The notes under the pieces were generated by a model, which saw only the letters and a list, made by a program, of their open reading frames with translations, searched no databases and was not told the DNA's origin. Below, piece after piece: positions 18,280 to 27,382 of a stretch of DNA of 59,623 bases. The DNA comes from Saccharopolyspora rectivirgula DSM 43747 (GTDB taxonomy: Bacteria; Actinomycetota; Actinomycetes; Mycobacteriales; Pseudonocardiaceae), in the NCBI RefSeq assembly GCF_000497205.1, contig NZ_AYJW01000018.1:1-59623 (forward strand), in the 5' to 3' direction. Each line of letters begins with the position of its first letter. Positions within the stretch are counted from its first letter, which is position 1. The translations under genes were made by a program, and so were the position numbers.

Positions 18280-19272
18280 GTGACTGGCGACGTCCGCAAC
18301 GTGATCATCGTCGGTTCCGGGCCGGCCGGTTACACCGCTGCGGTGTACACCGCCCGGGCCGAGCTGGAGCCACTGGTCTTCGAGGGCACGCAGTTCGGTG
18401 GTGAGCTGATGAACACCACCGAGGTGGAGAACTACCCGGGCTTCCGGGACGGCATCATGGGGCCCGAGCTGATGGAGCAGATGCGGGCCCAGGCCGAACG
18501 GTTCGGTGCTGAGCTGCGCACCGAGGACGTGGAGCGCCTCGACCTGTCCGGGGACGTGAAGACCGTGGTGGCCAACGGCCAGGAGTACCGGGCGAAGGCG
18601 GTCATCCTCGCCATGGGGGCCAAGGCCCGCTACCTCGGGGTTCCGGGGGAGGAGCGGCTGCTCGGCCACGGCGTTTCGTCTTGCGCCACCTGTGACGGGT
18701 TCTTCTTCCGCGATCACGACATCGCGGTGGTCGGTGGCGGCGATTCCGCGATGGAAGAAGCCACCTTCCTGACCCGTTTCGCCAAGTCGGTGACGATCAT
18801 CCACCGCCGCGACGAGTTCCGCGCCTCCAAGATCATGTTGGAGCGGGCCCGGTCCAACCCCAAGATCAAGTGGCGCACCAACACCGTGGTCACCGAGGTC
18901 GAGGGCGAGAGCACGGTGAGCGGGCTGAAGCTGCGGGACACCGTGACCGGTGAGGAATCCAAGCTGGACGTCACCGGGTTGTTCGTCGCCATCGGCCACG
19001 ACCCGCGGAGCGAGCTGGTCCGCGACCAGCTCGACGTCGACGACGAGGGCTACGTGCAGGTCAAGCACCCCACCACCAGCACCAGCATTCCGGGTGTGTT
19101 CGCAGCGGGGGACCTGGTTGACCGCACCTACCGGCAGGCGATCACCGCGGCCGGTTCCGGCTGCTCGGCTGCCATCGACGCGGAACGCTGGCTGGCCGAG
19201 CAGGAAGCGACCCAGGCCGCGGAGAAATCCGCTGATCTGGTTGGTGGCGGCTACGGCCCCACCGGTCAGTGA
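18280..19272 (+). CDS. trxB: Thioredoxin reductase
   Basis: 330 residues, normal for the low-molecular-weight NADPH-dependent flavoenzyme. FAD-binding [10 protein letters not shown] lies at 12-21, the redox-active CATC at C135-C138 ([11 protein letters not shown]), the NADPH-binding [10 protein letters not shown] follows, and the C-terminal FAD segment is [23 protein letters not shown]. It reduces the thioredoxin encoded next, whose upstream-frame start region overlaps the trxB stop. GTG start with GGGAAGGGG upstream. The SigR/SigH-like promoter suggests induction by disulfide stress. Confidence 0.97.
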   Translation: MTGDVRNVIIVGSGPAGYTAAVYTARAELEPLVFEGTQFGGELMNTTEVENYPGFRDGIMGPELMEQMRAQAERFGAELRTEDVERLDLSGDVKTVVANGQEYRAKAVILAMGAKARYLGVPGEERLLGHGVSSCATCDGFFFRDHDIAVVGGGDSAMEEATFLTRFAKSVTIIHRRDEFRASKIMLERARSNPKIKWRTNTVVTEVEGESTVSGLKLRDTVTGEESKLDVTGLFVAIGHDPRSELVRDQLDVDDEGYVQVKHPTTSTSIPGVFAAGDLVDRTYRQAITAAGSGCSAAIDAERWLAEQEATQAAEKSADLVGGGYGPTGQ

Positions 19273-19301
19273 CCCGAACCCGTAACCGAGGGAGATTGAG
19301 T

Positions 19302-19628
19302 ATGGCCGGCAACACCGTGACAGTGGACTCGGAGAACTTCAAGAGCGTCGTCCTGGACAGCGACAAGCCGGTGCTGGTCGACTTCTGGGCGACCTGGTGC
19401 GGTCCGTGCAAGATGGTCGCACCGGTGCTCGAGGAGATCGCCGCCGAGCACCAGGACAAGATCACCGTCGCCAAGCTGGACATCGACCAGAACCCCGAGC
19501 TCGCTCGGGACTACCAGGTGATGTCGGTTCCGACGATGGTGCTGTTCGACAAGGGCAAGCCGGCGAAGCAGATCGTCGGCGCCAAGCCGAAGGCCGCCCT
19601 GGTGTCTGATTTGTCGGACTACCTGTGA
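19302..19628 (+). CDS. trxA: Thioredoxin
   Basis: 108 residues. The active site WCGPC has C33 and C36, in the context LVDFWATWCGPCKMVAP; the conserved cis-proline is in VMSVPTMVLF. It is a cytosolic disulfide reductant recycled by TrxB. I chose ATG 19302 (GAGGGAG upstream), which gives the usual thioredoxin length; the frame is open further upstream, up to the trxB stop, but that extension has no family similarity. A strong hairpin follows the gene. Confidence 0.95.
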   Translation: MAGNTVTVDSENFKSVVLDSDKPVLVDFWATWCGPCKMVAPVLEEIAAEHQDKITVAKLDIDQNPELARDYQVMSVPTMVLFDKGKPAKQIVGAKPKAALVSDLSDYL

Positions 19629-19661
19629 AGTCGAACTCCATCTGAAGCAACCGAATAACGC

Positions 19662-19701
19662 GGTCCCGCCGTCTGGTCGATATGACGAGTGCGGCGGGAC
19701 C
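19662..19701 (+). terminator. Terminator after trxBA
   Basis: GGTCCCGCCG (19662-19671) pairs perfectly with CGGCGGGACC (19692-19701) around a 20-nt loop, and the 3' side continues AGTGTTTTC. It ends the trxB-trxA transcript 33 bp after the trxA stop. Confidence 0.75.
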
Positions 19702-19915
19702 AGTGTTTTCAGCCACCAGACCAGGCCTTCCGCTGGCCCCGTCGCCGCCGGTGGCATGTGTCGTGCCGCATCCCGAAGAGCCGGGAACGGGCGTACAAGG
19801 CACAATGACCAGGTAGGTGCGGCCTGTCGCCACTTGGCCACGAAAAGAGAAACCGGGAATACCCGACCATCTTCGCGCCGGCCCCTGACCGGCGCCTGAA
19901 TCGAGCGAGGAGTGC

Positions 19916-21064
19916 ATGCAGCTGCTCCACCGCGGTGACGTTGGTCCGGCCGTTGCCGAGATCAAGAACACGCTGTCTGCCCTGGGCTTGCTTCCGGTCA
20001 ACGGACGCACCGGGCCCGCAGTCTTCGACGAAGCGGTGGAACAGGCGGTCCGGGCCTTCCAGCAGCAGCGCGGGTTGATCACCGACGGCATCGTCGGACC
20101 GGCCACCTACCGGGCGCTGACGGATGCGCGGTGGCGCCTGGGGGACCGCCCGTTGGCCTACATGGTGTCCAAGCCGCTCAGCGGGGACGACGTCTTCGCC
20201 CTGCAGGAACGGCTGCTGGAGCTGGGCTACGACGCCGGACGACCGGACGGCATCTTCGGCCGCCAGACCGAGCAGGCCCTGCGCAGCTTCCAGCGGGACT
20301 ACGGGCTCAACCCCGACGGCATCTGCGGACCGGCCACCCTGCGCGCCCTCAAGCAGCTCACCCCCAAGGTGCGCGGCGGCCGACCGGTGTTCCTGCGGGA
20401 GCAGGAGAAGGTCCGCAAGGCGGGTCCCCGGCTGCGCGGCAAGCGCATCGTCATCGACCCCGGCCACGGCGGCAGCGACCGCGGAGCCACCGTGGGCGAC
20501 GTCTGCGAGGCGGACCTCACCTGGGACCTCGCCCGCCGGTTGGAAGGCCGGATGGTGGCCACCGGGATGGAAACCCTGATCACCCGGGGCCCGAACGCCT
20601 GCCCGCCGGACGCCGAGCGGGCCGCCTTCGCCAACGAGGCCGGCGCCGACATGTTCCTGTCGCTGCACATCGACGCCAACCCCTCGCCGCTCGCGCAAGG
20701 GGTGGCCAGCTTCCACTTCGGCACCGGCAACGGCACCACCTCGAACGTCGGGGAAGCGCTGGCCGGGCTGCTGCAGCGGGAGATCGTCGCCCGCACCGGC
20801 ATGCTCGACTGCCGGGTGCACCCCAAGACCTGGGAGGTGCTGCGCCTGACCAGGATGCCGGCGGTGCGCGTGGAGATCGGCTACCTGACCAACCCCGAGG
20901 ACCGGGCCCGGCTGTTGGACCCCGCGTTCCGGGACGTGGTGGCCGAGGGCATGCTCATCGCCATCAAGCGGCTCTACCTGCTGGGCAAGGACGACCAGCC
21001 CACCGGCACCTTCACGTTCGACGACCTGCTGCGGCACGAGGTGGCCCGCGCCGAGGGGGCCTGA
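19916..21064 (+). CDS. cwlM: CwlM-like N-acetylmuramoyl-L-alanine amidase family protein
   Basis: 382 residues without a signal peptide. Two peptidoglycan-binding type 1 repeats (about 3-70 and 85-148) precede an Amidase_3 domain (about 176-360). The zinc ligands and catalytic Glu appear intact: H184 in DPGHGG, E198, H251 in SLHIDAN and E320 in VEIGYLTN. In mycobacteria CwlM acts in the cytoplasm: phosphorylated by PknB it stimulates MurA, and unphosphorylated it associates with MurJ. The absence of an export signal and the murJ/trx neighbourhood support that regulatory role here. ATG start with GAGGAG upstream; a 287-bp leader follows the trxA terminator. Confidence 0.9.
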   Translation: MQLLHRGDVGPAVAEIKNTLSALGLLPVNGRTGPAVFDEAVEQAVRAFQQQRGLITDGIVGPATYRALTDARWRLGDRPLAYMVSKPLSGDDVFALQERLLELGYDAGRPDGIFGRQTEQALRSFQRDYGLNPDGICGPATLRALKQLTPKVRGGRPVFLREQEKVRKAGPRLRGKRIVIDPGHGGSDRGATVGDVCEADLTWDLARRLEGRMVATGMETLITRGPNACPPDAERAAFANEAGADMFLSLHIDANPSPLAQGVASFHFGTGNGTTSNVGEALAGLLQREIVARTGMLDCRVHPKTWEVLRLTRMPAVRVEIGYLTNPEDRARLLDPAFRDVVAEGMLIAIKRLYLLGKDDQPTGTFTFDDLLRHEVARAEGA

Positions 21065-21071
21065 GCGGCCC

Positions 21072-21692
21072 TCAGCCGATGGCCGGCTCGATGGCCTTGA
21101 TCGTCACCGAACTGAGCAGGCGCTCCAGCGCCGCCTCCACGTCCTCCTTCCAGGAGAGCGCGGTGCGCAGCTCCAGCCGCAACCGCGGCCACTTCGGGTG
21201 GTGCCGGACCGTTTTGAAGCCCACCCGCTGCAGGAAACCGGCGGGGATCACGCAACTGGTCTCCTCGCCCCGCAGATCGGCGAACGCCTCGATGGCCTTC
21301 ACCCCGCGACGGGTGAGGTCCCGGGCCGCGTTCTGCACCAGCACCCGCCCCAGACCACCGTTCTCGAACTCCGGCATGACCCGGAGCGCGGTCAGCAGCA
21401 CCGCATCCGAACTCACCGGTGCGGTCGGGAAAGCAGCGGCCCTGGGCACCGCGGCGGGCGGCGCGTACATGGCATATCCCGCCGGAACACCGTCCACGTA
21501 GATGATCCGGCCGCAGGACCCCCACTCCAGCAGCACACTGGACACCCAGGCTTCTTTTTCCAGTGCGGTCTCGCCGAACTCCTCGGCCTGCTCCCGGACG
21601 TGCGGCGCCAGCTCCCAATAGACGCACCGGCGGCACTTCGGGGGCAGGTGCTCGAGGTTGTCCAGCGTGATGCCGACAACACGTCGCGACAC
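21072..21692 (-). CDS. GNAT-family N-acetyltransferase (Rv3916c position)
   Basis: 206 residues. The acetyl-CoA loop is readable as ALRVMPEFENGGLGRVLVQNAARDLTRRGVKAIEAFAD, and the C-terminal beta-strand pair includes IPAGFLQRVGFKTVRHH. A Cys-rich N-terminal stretch (LPPKCRRCVYWEL) resembles a small knuckle found in actinobacterial homologues. The acceptor substrate is unknown. GTG start directly after GGAGGTCAG. It converges on cwlM with only 7 bp between the stops and diverges from the aminotransferase. Confidence 0.8.
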   Translation of the reverse strand: MSRRVVGITLDNLEHLPPKCRRCVYWELAPHVREQAEEFGETALEKEAWVSSVLLEWGSCGRIIYVDGVPAGYAMYAPPAAVPRAAAFPTAPVSSDAVLLTALRVMPEFENGGLGRVLVQNAARDLTRRGVKAIEAFADLRGEETSCVIPAGFLQRVGFKTVRHHPKWPRLRLELRTALSWKEDVEAALERLLSSVTIKAIEPAIG

Positions 21693-21869
21693 CTGACCTC
21701 CTGGAAACCGTGAAAGCCCCGCTTCGCCCTCGTACCGCGGAGACGCTGCCAGGATAGGCCCGCTCGGCCCGGACAGAAACCGCTGGAGGTCACCCAGCGC
21801 ACATCGATCGGGTGAGATGAGTTACCGGATGGATCCCGAGGAGAGGCGCGCGTTACATGCGCGGGGTAC

Positions 21870-21931
21870 TCGAGCGATACCGTCTATAGAATCGCTCGAT
21901 CAAACGGTCACCGCACGGGACTGATCGAGCG
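21870..21931. promoter_or_regulatory. Candidate operator region of the aminotransferase gene
   Basis: TCGAGCGAT (21870-21878) and ATCGCTCGA (21891-21899) are a perfect 9-bp inverted repeat with a 12-nt spacer that contains TATAGA (21885-21890), a plausible -10. A third copy of the half-site, GATCGAGCG, lies at 21923-21931. The layout suggests a dimeric repressor covering the promoter; the regulator is unknown. Confidence 0.4.
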
Positions 21932-21955
21932 CACCGCCGGACCCTGGAGCGCAGC

Positions 21956-23290
21956 ATGTCGGATCACGGAAGCAAACAGCCCACCCCGGCCGAACCGCAG
22001 ACCGAGGCCCGCAACTTGGACAGCTACCGGGCGCACTACGCACAGCGGACAGCCGGAATGACCGCTTCCGAGATCCGAGCGCTCTTCTCGGTGGCCAGCC
22101 GCCCGGAAGTGGTGTCCCTGGCCGGCGGCATGCCCAACATCGCGGCCTTGCCGCTGGAGTCCCTGGCCGCCGAGGTCTCCCGGCTGATCACCGTCGACGG
22201 CCAGACCGCCCTGCAGTACGGCTCCGCGCAAGGGATCCCGGAACTGCGGGAACAGATCTGCGAAGTCATGGCGCTGGAAGGGATTTCCGCGCACCCGGAC
22301 GACGTGATGGTGACCTCCGGGTCCCAAATGGCCCTGGACATGGTCACCAGGATCTTCTGCGACCCCGGTGACGTGATCCTCGCCGAAGGCCCCTCGTACG
22401 TCGGCGCGCTCGGCTCGTTCAACGCCTACCAGGCCGAAGTGGTGCACGTGCCGATGGACGAGGAGGGTCTGCAACCGCAGGCGCTGCGGGAGGCCATCGC
22501 CGCGGTCACCGCGCAGGGCAAGCGGATCAAGCTCCTGTACACCATCCCGAACTTCCACAACCCCGGCGGGATCACGCTGGCCATCCCGCGGCGCAGCGAG
22601 ATCCTGGAGATCTGCCGGGAGCACGGGATCCTGGTGGTGGAGGACAACCCCTACGGCCTGCTCGGCTTCGACGGCACGCAGTACCCGGCGCTGCGCAGCC
22701 TGGACGCCGACAACGTGGTGTACCTCGGCTCGTTCTCGAAGACCTTCGCCCCGGGCCTGCGGGTGGGCTGGGTGCTGGCCCCGCACGCGGTGCGGGAGAA
22801 GCTGGTGCTGACGGCCGAGTCCGCCACGCTCTGCCCGCCGACCTTGAACCAGATGGTCGTATCGCGCTACCTGAGCACCCACGATTGGCGCGGGCAGATC
22901 AAGATCTACCGCGAGCAGTACCGGGAACGCCGGGACGCGATGCTCAGCTCGCTCGAGCAGCACATGCCGGAGGGGTGTTCGTGGACGCGCCCCGACGGCG
23001 GTTTCTTCGTCTGGCTCACCGTTCCGGAAGGCATTGACACCAAGGCGATGCTGCCGCGCGCGGTGACCCGCCGGGTAGCTTACGTGTCCGGGACCGGTTT
23101 CTACACCAACGGGCACGGCAGCAAGCAGATGCGGTTGTCGTTCTGCTATCCCACTCCGGAGCGCATCCGGGAGGGGGTGCGGCGATTGGCCAACACGATG
23201 ACCGAGGAGATGGAGCTGATCAAGACCTTCGGCACCGCTGGCCAACGCACGACCTCGGGTCCGCAGGCTCCGTCTCCGGACACCGCATAA
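21956..23290 (+). CDS. PLP-dependent aminotransferase class I/II (LysN/MocR-type fold)
   Basis: 444 residues. The PLP lysine is K262 in LGSFSKTFAPGLRVGW, preceded by the NPYGLLGFDG aspartate/tyrosine region and YTIPNFHNPGG, with FSVASRPEVVSLAGGMPN at the N-terminus. This signature is typical of 2-aminoadipate/branched-chain type aminotransferases and of MocR regulators, but the GntR HTH of MocR proteins is absent: only about 35 disordered residues precede the fold. The amino donor and acceptor are not predictable. A homologue near parAB is seen in many actinobacteria. ATG start after GGAGCG. Confidence 0.85.
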   Translation: MSDHGSKQPTPAEPQTEARNLDSYRAHYAQRTAGMTASEIRALFSVASRPEVVSLAGGMPNIAALPLESLAAEVSRLITVDGQTALQYGSAQGIPELREQICEVMALEGISAHPDDVMVTSGSQMALDMVTRIFCDPGDVILAEGPSYVGALGSFNAYQAEVVHVPMDEEGLQPQALREAIAAVTAQGKRIKLLYTIPNFHNPGGITLAIPRRSEILEICREHGILVVEDNPYGLLGFDGTQYPALRSLDADNVVYLGSFSKTFAPGLRVGWVLAPHAVREKLVLTAESATLCPPTLNQMVVSRYLSTHDWRGQIKIYREQYRERRDAMLSSLEQHMPEGCSWTRPDGGFFVWLTVPEGIDTKAMLPRAVTRRVAYVSGTGFYTNGHGSKQMRLSFCYPTPERIREGVRRLANTMTEEMELIKTFGTAGQRTTSGPQAPSPDTA

Positions 23291-23315
23291 GCTCCACAGA
23301 GCTCGACCAGAACAG

Positions 23316-23349
23316 GGTCCACTGTGCATGGTTATGTGCACAGTGGACC
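23316..23349. promoter_or_regulatory. Perfect 13-bp inverted repeat before the D-Ala ligase
   Basis: GGTCCACTGTGCA (23316-23328) and TGCACAGTGGACC (23337-23349) are exact reverse complements separated by 8 nt. The element lies 25 bp after the aminotransferase stop and 24 bp before the ligase start, with the AGGAG ribosome site following at once. It could be a terminator without a T-run, an attenuator in the leader, or a repressor operator. Confidence 0.6.
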
Positions 23350-23373
23350 ATTGACTTTCAGGAGTGTTTCGAA

Positions 23374-24324
23374 GTGTCGGATCGCTGGGTTGCGGTACTT
23401 GCTGGTGGACTTTCGCATGAGCGCGAGATCTCCTTGCGCTCCGGCCGCAGGTTGTCGGCCGCCCTGCGCTCCGTTGGCATGACCGTGACGGAGTGGGACG
23501 CCGACGCCCAGCTGCTGTCCCGGATCAAGCAGGACCGACCGGACGCGGTGGTCGTCGCGCTGCACGGCGGGGAGGGGGAGAACGGCGCGGTCCAGGCCGT
23601 TCTCGACATGGTCGGCGTGCCTTACGTGGGCCCCAGCCCGCACGCGTGCCGCCGCGCGTGGGACAAGCCCACCGCCAAGGCTGAAATGGCTCGCGCCGGA
23701 CTGGCCACTCCGGACTGGGTCGCGCTGCCGCAGACCACTTTTCGGGAACTCGGTGCGCAAGCGGTGCTCGACGCGCTGGTGGCGAAGCTCGGTCTCCCGC
23801 TGATGCTGAAGCCGGACCAGGGCGGTTCCGCACTGGGCGCGCACGTCGTCCGCGATGCCGCGGAACTCCCCTCCGCCATGGTCGGCTCACTGTCCTATGG
23901 GGACACGGTGCTCGTCGAGCAGTTCGTCGAGGGGATGGAAGTGGCGGTGACCGTGATCGACGGCCCGGACGGCCCCGAAGCGCTGCCCGCCGTGCAGATC
24001 GAACCGGCTTCCGGTGTCTACGACTACACCGCCCGGTACACCGCCGGACTGACCAGCTACCGGACCCCCGCCGAGCTCTCCCCGGAAGCGGCCCGCGCCG
24101 CTGGGGAACTGGCGGTGTCCGCTCACCAGCTGCTCGGGCTGCGCGACGTCTCCCGCACCGACATGATCGTCGACCGGCACGGCACCCCGCACTTCTTGGA
24201 GGTGAACGTCTCGCCGGGCCTGACCGAGACCTCGCTGCTGCCGATGGCGGTGGAGGCCTCCGGTCGCTCGCTGGGCGAGGTGTTCGCCGGACTCGTCGAA
24301 CGAGCCATCGAACGCTCGGCCTGA
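23374..24324 (+). CDS. ddl: D-alanine--D-alanine ligase
   Basis: 316 residues, an ATP-grasp enzyme that makes the D-Ala-D-Ala terminus of peptidoglycan precursors. Visible motifs: VLAGGLSHEREISLRSG at the N-terminus, ALHGGEGENGAVQ, KPDQGGSALGAHVV, VEQFVEGMEVAVTV, and the metal-binding end FLEVNVSPGLTETSLLP. The usual second signature (EKPDxEGSS) is altered to PDQGGSALG. Actinobacteria often have another ddl elsewhere, so this may be a paralogue. GTG start with AGGAG upstream. The stop codon abuts the first parS site. Confidence 0.85.
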   Translation: MSDRWVAVLAGGLSHEREISLRSGRRLSAALRSVGMTVTEWDADAQLLSRIKQDRPDAVVVALHGGEGENGAVQAVLDMVGVPYVGPSPHACRRAWDKPTAKAEMARAGLATPDWVALPQTTFRELGAQAVLDALVAKLGLPLMLKPDQGGSALGAHVVRDAAELPSAMVGSLSYGDTVLVEQFVEGMEVAVTVIDGPDGPEALPAVQIEPASGVYDYTARYTAGLTSYRTPAELSPEAARAAGELAVSAHQLLGLRDVSRTDMIVDRHGTPHFLEVNVSPGLTETSLLPMAVEASGRSLGEVFAGLVERAIERSA

Positions 24325-24338
24325 GTTCCACGTGAAAC
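24325..24338. other. parS site 1 (one mismatch)
   Basis: GTTCCACGTGAAAC differs at one base from the parS core GTTTCACGTGAAAC. It lies in the convergent gap between ddl and parB and is a likely weaker ParB nucleation site. Confidence 0.8.
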
Positions 24339-24412
24339 ACGGGGCCGCTGGTGTCCAGCGGCCCCGTTTCGCCATTGCACGCAGATCGTCACCGTGACGA
24401 AAGAGCTGCGTG

Positions 24413-25390
24413 TCATTGATCGCCAAGATCGCGAACGTCTTCGTCCAAGATCAACTCTGCTAACCGTCGAAGGTCGTCCGCCGAACCGAAGTCGATCACG
24501 ATCCGACCCTTCCGGCGGCTGCGCTCCACCTTCACCCGGGTGTCCAACCGGTCCGACAGCCGCTCGGCGAGCCAGTCGTACGAAGGAGCGTCTTCCTCGG
24601 TCTTCTTCCGCGCCGCCTTCTTCTTCGACTTGCCCGCCGACTTCTGCAGCGTCACCTCTTCCTCGGTGGCCCGCACCGAGAGGCCCTCCGCGACGATCCG
24701 CGCCGCCAGCTCCTCCTGGCTCTCCGGGTCGTCCAGGCTCAGCAAGGCCCGGGCGTGCCCGGCGGAGAGCACCCCGGCGGCGACCCTGCGCTGCACCGGT
24801 GTCGGCAACCGGAGCAGTCGGATGGTGTTGGTGATGACCGGACGGCTGCGGCCGATCCGATCGGCGAGCTCCTCCTGGGTGACCCCGAACTCCTCCAGCA
24901 GCTGCTGGTAGGCGGCAGCTTCCTCCAGGGGGTTCAGCTGCACGCGGTGGATGTTCTCCAGCAGGGCGTCCCGGAGCATCGAGTCGTCGGAGGTCTGGCG
25001 GACGATCGCCGGGATCTTCTCCAGGCCCGCGCGTTCAGCGGCCCGCCAGCGGCGCTCGCCCATGATGAGCTCGAACCGCTCATCATCGAGCTCGCGCACC
25101 ACGATGGGCTGCATCAGACCGAACTCGCGGATGGAGTGCTCGAGCTCCCGCAGCGCCTCTTCGTCGAAGACCTGGCGCGGCTGCTTCGGGTTGGGGGAGA
25201 TGGCAGAGACGGCGATCTCCCGGTAGACGGCACCGTTCACGGTGCCCCCTGTTTCACGTGAAACACCGCTGTCCGCCGGCTCCGTCCGCGGCTCCGCAGC
25301 TCGAGCCCCCGCACCTTCGGCGCCTGCGATCGGACCGCTCGGAATCAACGCGGCCAGTCCGCGTCCAAGCCCACCCCGGCGCTCCGTCAT
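24413..25390 (-). CDS. parB: Chromosome partitioning protein ParB
   Basis: 325 residues. After a linker ([16 protein letters not shown], the usual ParB opening that contacts ParA) comes the CTP-binding ParB/Srx domain ([47 protein letters not shown]), then the helix-turn-helix ([24 protein letters not shown]) that reads parS, and a C-terminal dimerisation region ([21 protein letters not shown]). A lysine-rich insert near residue 255 is unremarkable. The ATG overlaps the parA stop by 4 bp. One parS site lies inside its own coding sequence, read as VSRET at residues 43-47. Confidence 0.97.
   Translation of the reverse strand: MTERRGGLGRGLAALIPSGPIAGAEGAGARAAEPRTEPADSGVSRETGGTVNGAVYREIAVSAISPNPKQPRQVFDEEALRELEHSIREFGLMQPIVVRELDDERFELIMGERRWRAAERAGLEKIPAIVRQTSDDSMLRDALLENIHRVQLNPLEEAAAYQQLLEEFGVTQEELADRIGRSRPVITNTIRLLRLPTPVQRRVAAGVLSAGHARALLSLDDPESQEELAARIVAEGLSVRATEEEVTLQKSAGKSKKKAARKKTEEDAPSYDWLAERLSDRLDTRVKVERSRRKGRIVIDFGSADDLRRLAELILDEDVRDLGDQ
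25251..25264. other. parS site 2, inside parB
   Basis: Perfect GTTTCACGTGAAAC, flanked T and A to give the full 16-bp consensus palindrome. It encodes VSRET in the unstructured N-terminal part of ParB. Confidence 0.95.
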
Positions 25391-26388
25391 GCTGTTGTCC
25401 TTTCCACCCCGCGTTCCGCGATCTCCCGCGCCGCGTCCAAGTAACTCATCGATCCACGCGATCCCGGGTCGTAGGTCAACACGGTTTGCCCGAACCCAGG
25501 AGCCTCGGAAACCTTCACACTGCGCGGAATCACGGTGCGCAAGGTCAGGTCACCGAAGTGATTCCGCACTTCCTGAGCCACCTGATCGGCCAACTTGGTG
25601 CGCCCGTCGTACATCGTGAGCAGGATCGTGGAGAGGCGCAGCGACGGGTTGAGGTGAGCCTGGACCAATTCGATGTTCCGCAGCAGCTGCCCCAAGCCCT
25701 CCAGCGCGTAGTACTCGCACTGGATCGGGATCAGCACCTCGCGGGCGGCCACCAGAGCGTTCACCGTGAGCAGCCCGAGCGAGGGCGGGCAGTCGATGAA
25801 GATGTAGTCGGGCGCGACCTTCTCGACGGCCTCGGAGTTGAGCGCTTCCCGCAGCCGGCTCTCCCGGGCCACCATCGTCACCAGCTCGATCTCCGAGCCG
25901 GCCAGGTCGATCGTGGCGGGCACGCACCACAGGTTCTCGCTCTGGTTGCTGCGCACCGCCGCGTCCGCGATCGACATCTCGCCCAGCAGCACCTCGTACA
26001 CCGAGGGGACGCCGGAACGGTGATCCACCCCGAGCGCGGTGCTGGCGTTGCCCTGCGGGTCCAGGTCGATCACCAGCACGTTGAGGCCGTGCAGGGCCAG
26101 CCCCGCCGCCAAGTTGACCGTGCTGGTCGTCTTGCCCACGCCGCCCTTCTGGTTCGCCACGGAGATGATCCGCCGCTGCCCGGGGCGGGGGAGCTGCAAG
26201 GTCTCCGGGTGGAGGACACGGGTGGCCCGCTGCGCTTCCTCCATGATCGGAGTCCAGCCGATGTCCTCCGACGAAACGTTCAGCGCTTGGTCATCGCTCG
26301 CACCACCGGCGGGGAAACGCATGGCTCCCACTCCACGGCCCCTCGTTTCACGTGAAACACGACCAGCTCCGCTTGCTTCCGGATTCAC
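25387..26388 (-). CDS. parA: Chromosome partitioning ATPase ParA (Soj)
   Basis: 333 residues from GTG 26388. The deviant Walker A KGGVGKTT is at 81-88 ([19 protein letters not shown]), with the [11 protein letters not shown] and [17 protein letters not shown] switch motifs of ParA ATPases. The 80-residue N-terminal extension is longer than in Soj and contains a parS site read as VSRET (11-15); an internal start is possible, but the GTG overlaps the rsmG stop (GTGA), which supports translational coupling. ParA drives origin segregation with ParB and, in actinobacteria, contacts polar scaffolds. Confidence 0.96.
   Translation of the reverse strand: MNPEASGAGRVSRETRGRGVGAMRFPAGGASDDQALNVSSEDIGWTPIMEEAQRATRVLHPETLQLPRPGQRRIISVANQKGGVGKTTSTVNLAAGLALHGLNVLVIDLDPQGNASTALGVDHRSGVPSVYEVLLGEMSIADAAVRSNQSENLWCVPATIDLAGSEIELVTMVARESRLREALNSEAVEKVAPDYIFIDCPPSLGLLTVNALVAAREVLIPIQCEYYALEGLGQLLRNIELVQAHLNPSLRLSTILLTMYDGRTKLADQVAQEVRNHFGDLTLRTVIPRSVKVSEAPGFGQTVLTYDPGSRGSMSYLDAAREIAERGVERTTA
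26345..26358. other. parS site 3, inside parA
   Basis: Perfect 14-bp core GTTTCACGTGAAAC near the 5' end of parA. The 16-bp form has C instead of T on the left flank. Confidence 0.95.
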
Positions 26389-27092
26389 CGTCCACGATCC
26401 TTCCTCGTCCGACGCTTGCCGCCCCGGCGCCGCTTGACCGCGTCCTGGGCCGCGACTCGCTCGATCAGGACGACCGTTGTCGGAACAGACAGCACTTCAC
26501 CGCCACACGAGATCACTTCGCCGCGACCGCCTCCGGCCGCTCGGATTGCCTTCTGGTCCCGGTCCAACTCCTCCTGCGCGCTCTGACCCTTCATCGCGAG
26601 CAGTTGGCCGCCCGAACGCAGCAGCGGAAGACACCACTTCGCCAACCGTTCCATCGGGGCCACTGCCCGAGCCGTGACGACGTCCTGCCCGGCGAGCTCG
26701 TCGCGCACCGGTCCTTCTTCGGCTCGACCACGCACGACCTCCACGTCGAGGCCGAGCTCGGTGACGGCTTCTTCCAGCCAAGCCACCCGCCGAGCCATCG
26801 GTTCCAGCAAGACCATCTCGATGTCAGGTCGAACGATCGCTAGCGGAATCCCCGGCAATCCTGCACCAGAGCCTACGTCCACAACGCGTGAATTCGGGGG
26901 AAGCAACTCCGCAACAACCGCAGAGTTCAGCAAGTGGCGTTCCCACAGCCGGTCCACCTCCCGGGGACCGATGAGACCGCGCTGGATCCCGTGCTCGCGC
27001 AACAGCTCGGCGAACTTCTCGGCCAGCTCCAGTCGGTCGCCGAACACCTGACGTGCTGCCTCTGGCGGCTTCAGCGTTTCCCCTTCGGTCAC
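26385..27092 (-). CDS. rsmG: 16S rRNA (guanine-N7) methyltransferase RsmG
   Basis: 235 residues. The SAM-binding core is VVDVGSGAGLPGIPLAIVRPD, followed by LLEPMARRVAWLEE and VTARAVAPMERLAKW. It methylates N7 of G527 in 16S rRNA; loss in streptomycetes and mycobacteria gives low-level streptomycin resistance. The C-terminus is an extra basic tail ([16 protein letters not shown]). It heads the rsmG-parA-parB run, with parS site 4 just upstream of its start at 27092. Confidence 0.95.
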   Translation of the reverse strand: MTEGETLKPPEAARQVFGDRLELAEKFAELLREHGIQRGLIGPREVDRLWERHLLNSAVVAELLPPNSRVVDVGSGAGLPGIPLAIVRPDIEMVLLEPMARRVAWLEEAVTELGLDVEVVRGRAEEGPVRDELAGQDVVTARAVAPMERLAKWCLPLLRSGGQLLAMKGQSAQEELDRDQKAIRAAGGGRGEVISCGGEVLSVPTTVVLIERVAAQDAVKRRRGGKRRTRKDRGR

Positions 27093-27111
27093 TGATCACT
27101 CCGGTGGCTGC

Positions 27112-27125
27112 GTTTCACGTGAAAC
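27112..27125. other. parS site 4, upstream of rsmG
   Basis: Perfect core GTTTCACGTGAAAC, 20 bp before the rsmG start codon. ParB bound here could affect transcription of the rsmG-parAB run. Confidence 0.95.
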
Positions 27126-27328
27126 AAGTTCATCTCATACCTGCCGATCGCACTGCGCCCACCACGCCGGAACGAGCACCCGGCACCTCGTCCACAGGCC
27201 CTCCGCGGCAGCGGAGCGTGCTCGGCGAGAACGACGCTGATCAACGCCTGCTACCCCCCTCAGTATCCCGGCACCAGCTCCGCACCGGACAGCGGCATGG
27301 GGCGGTCGATCCAGGGCTGAGAACAACA

Positions 27329-27361
27329 CTGCCCCCGCCAGCCAACGGCTGACGGGGGCAG
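27329..27361 (-). terminator. Terminator of the rpmH-rnpA-yidD-yidC-jag run
   Basis: A 15-bp stem with one mismatch (27329-27343 with 27347-27361) and an AAC loop. Read leftward it is followed by TGTTGTTC, a T-rich tail. It begins 21 bp after the jag stop. Confidence 0.8.
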
Positions 27362-27382
27362 ACCCGAACCGGAACCGGGGGA

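Noticed and set aside
23316-23349. The inverted repeat before ddl as a pair of DnaA boxes
   Set aside because: GTCCACTGTG diverges too far from TTRTCCACA.
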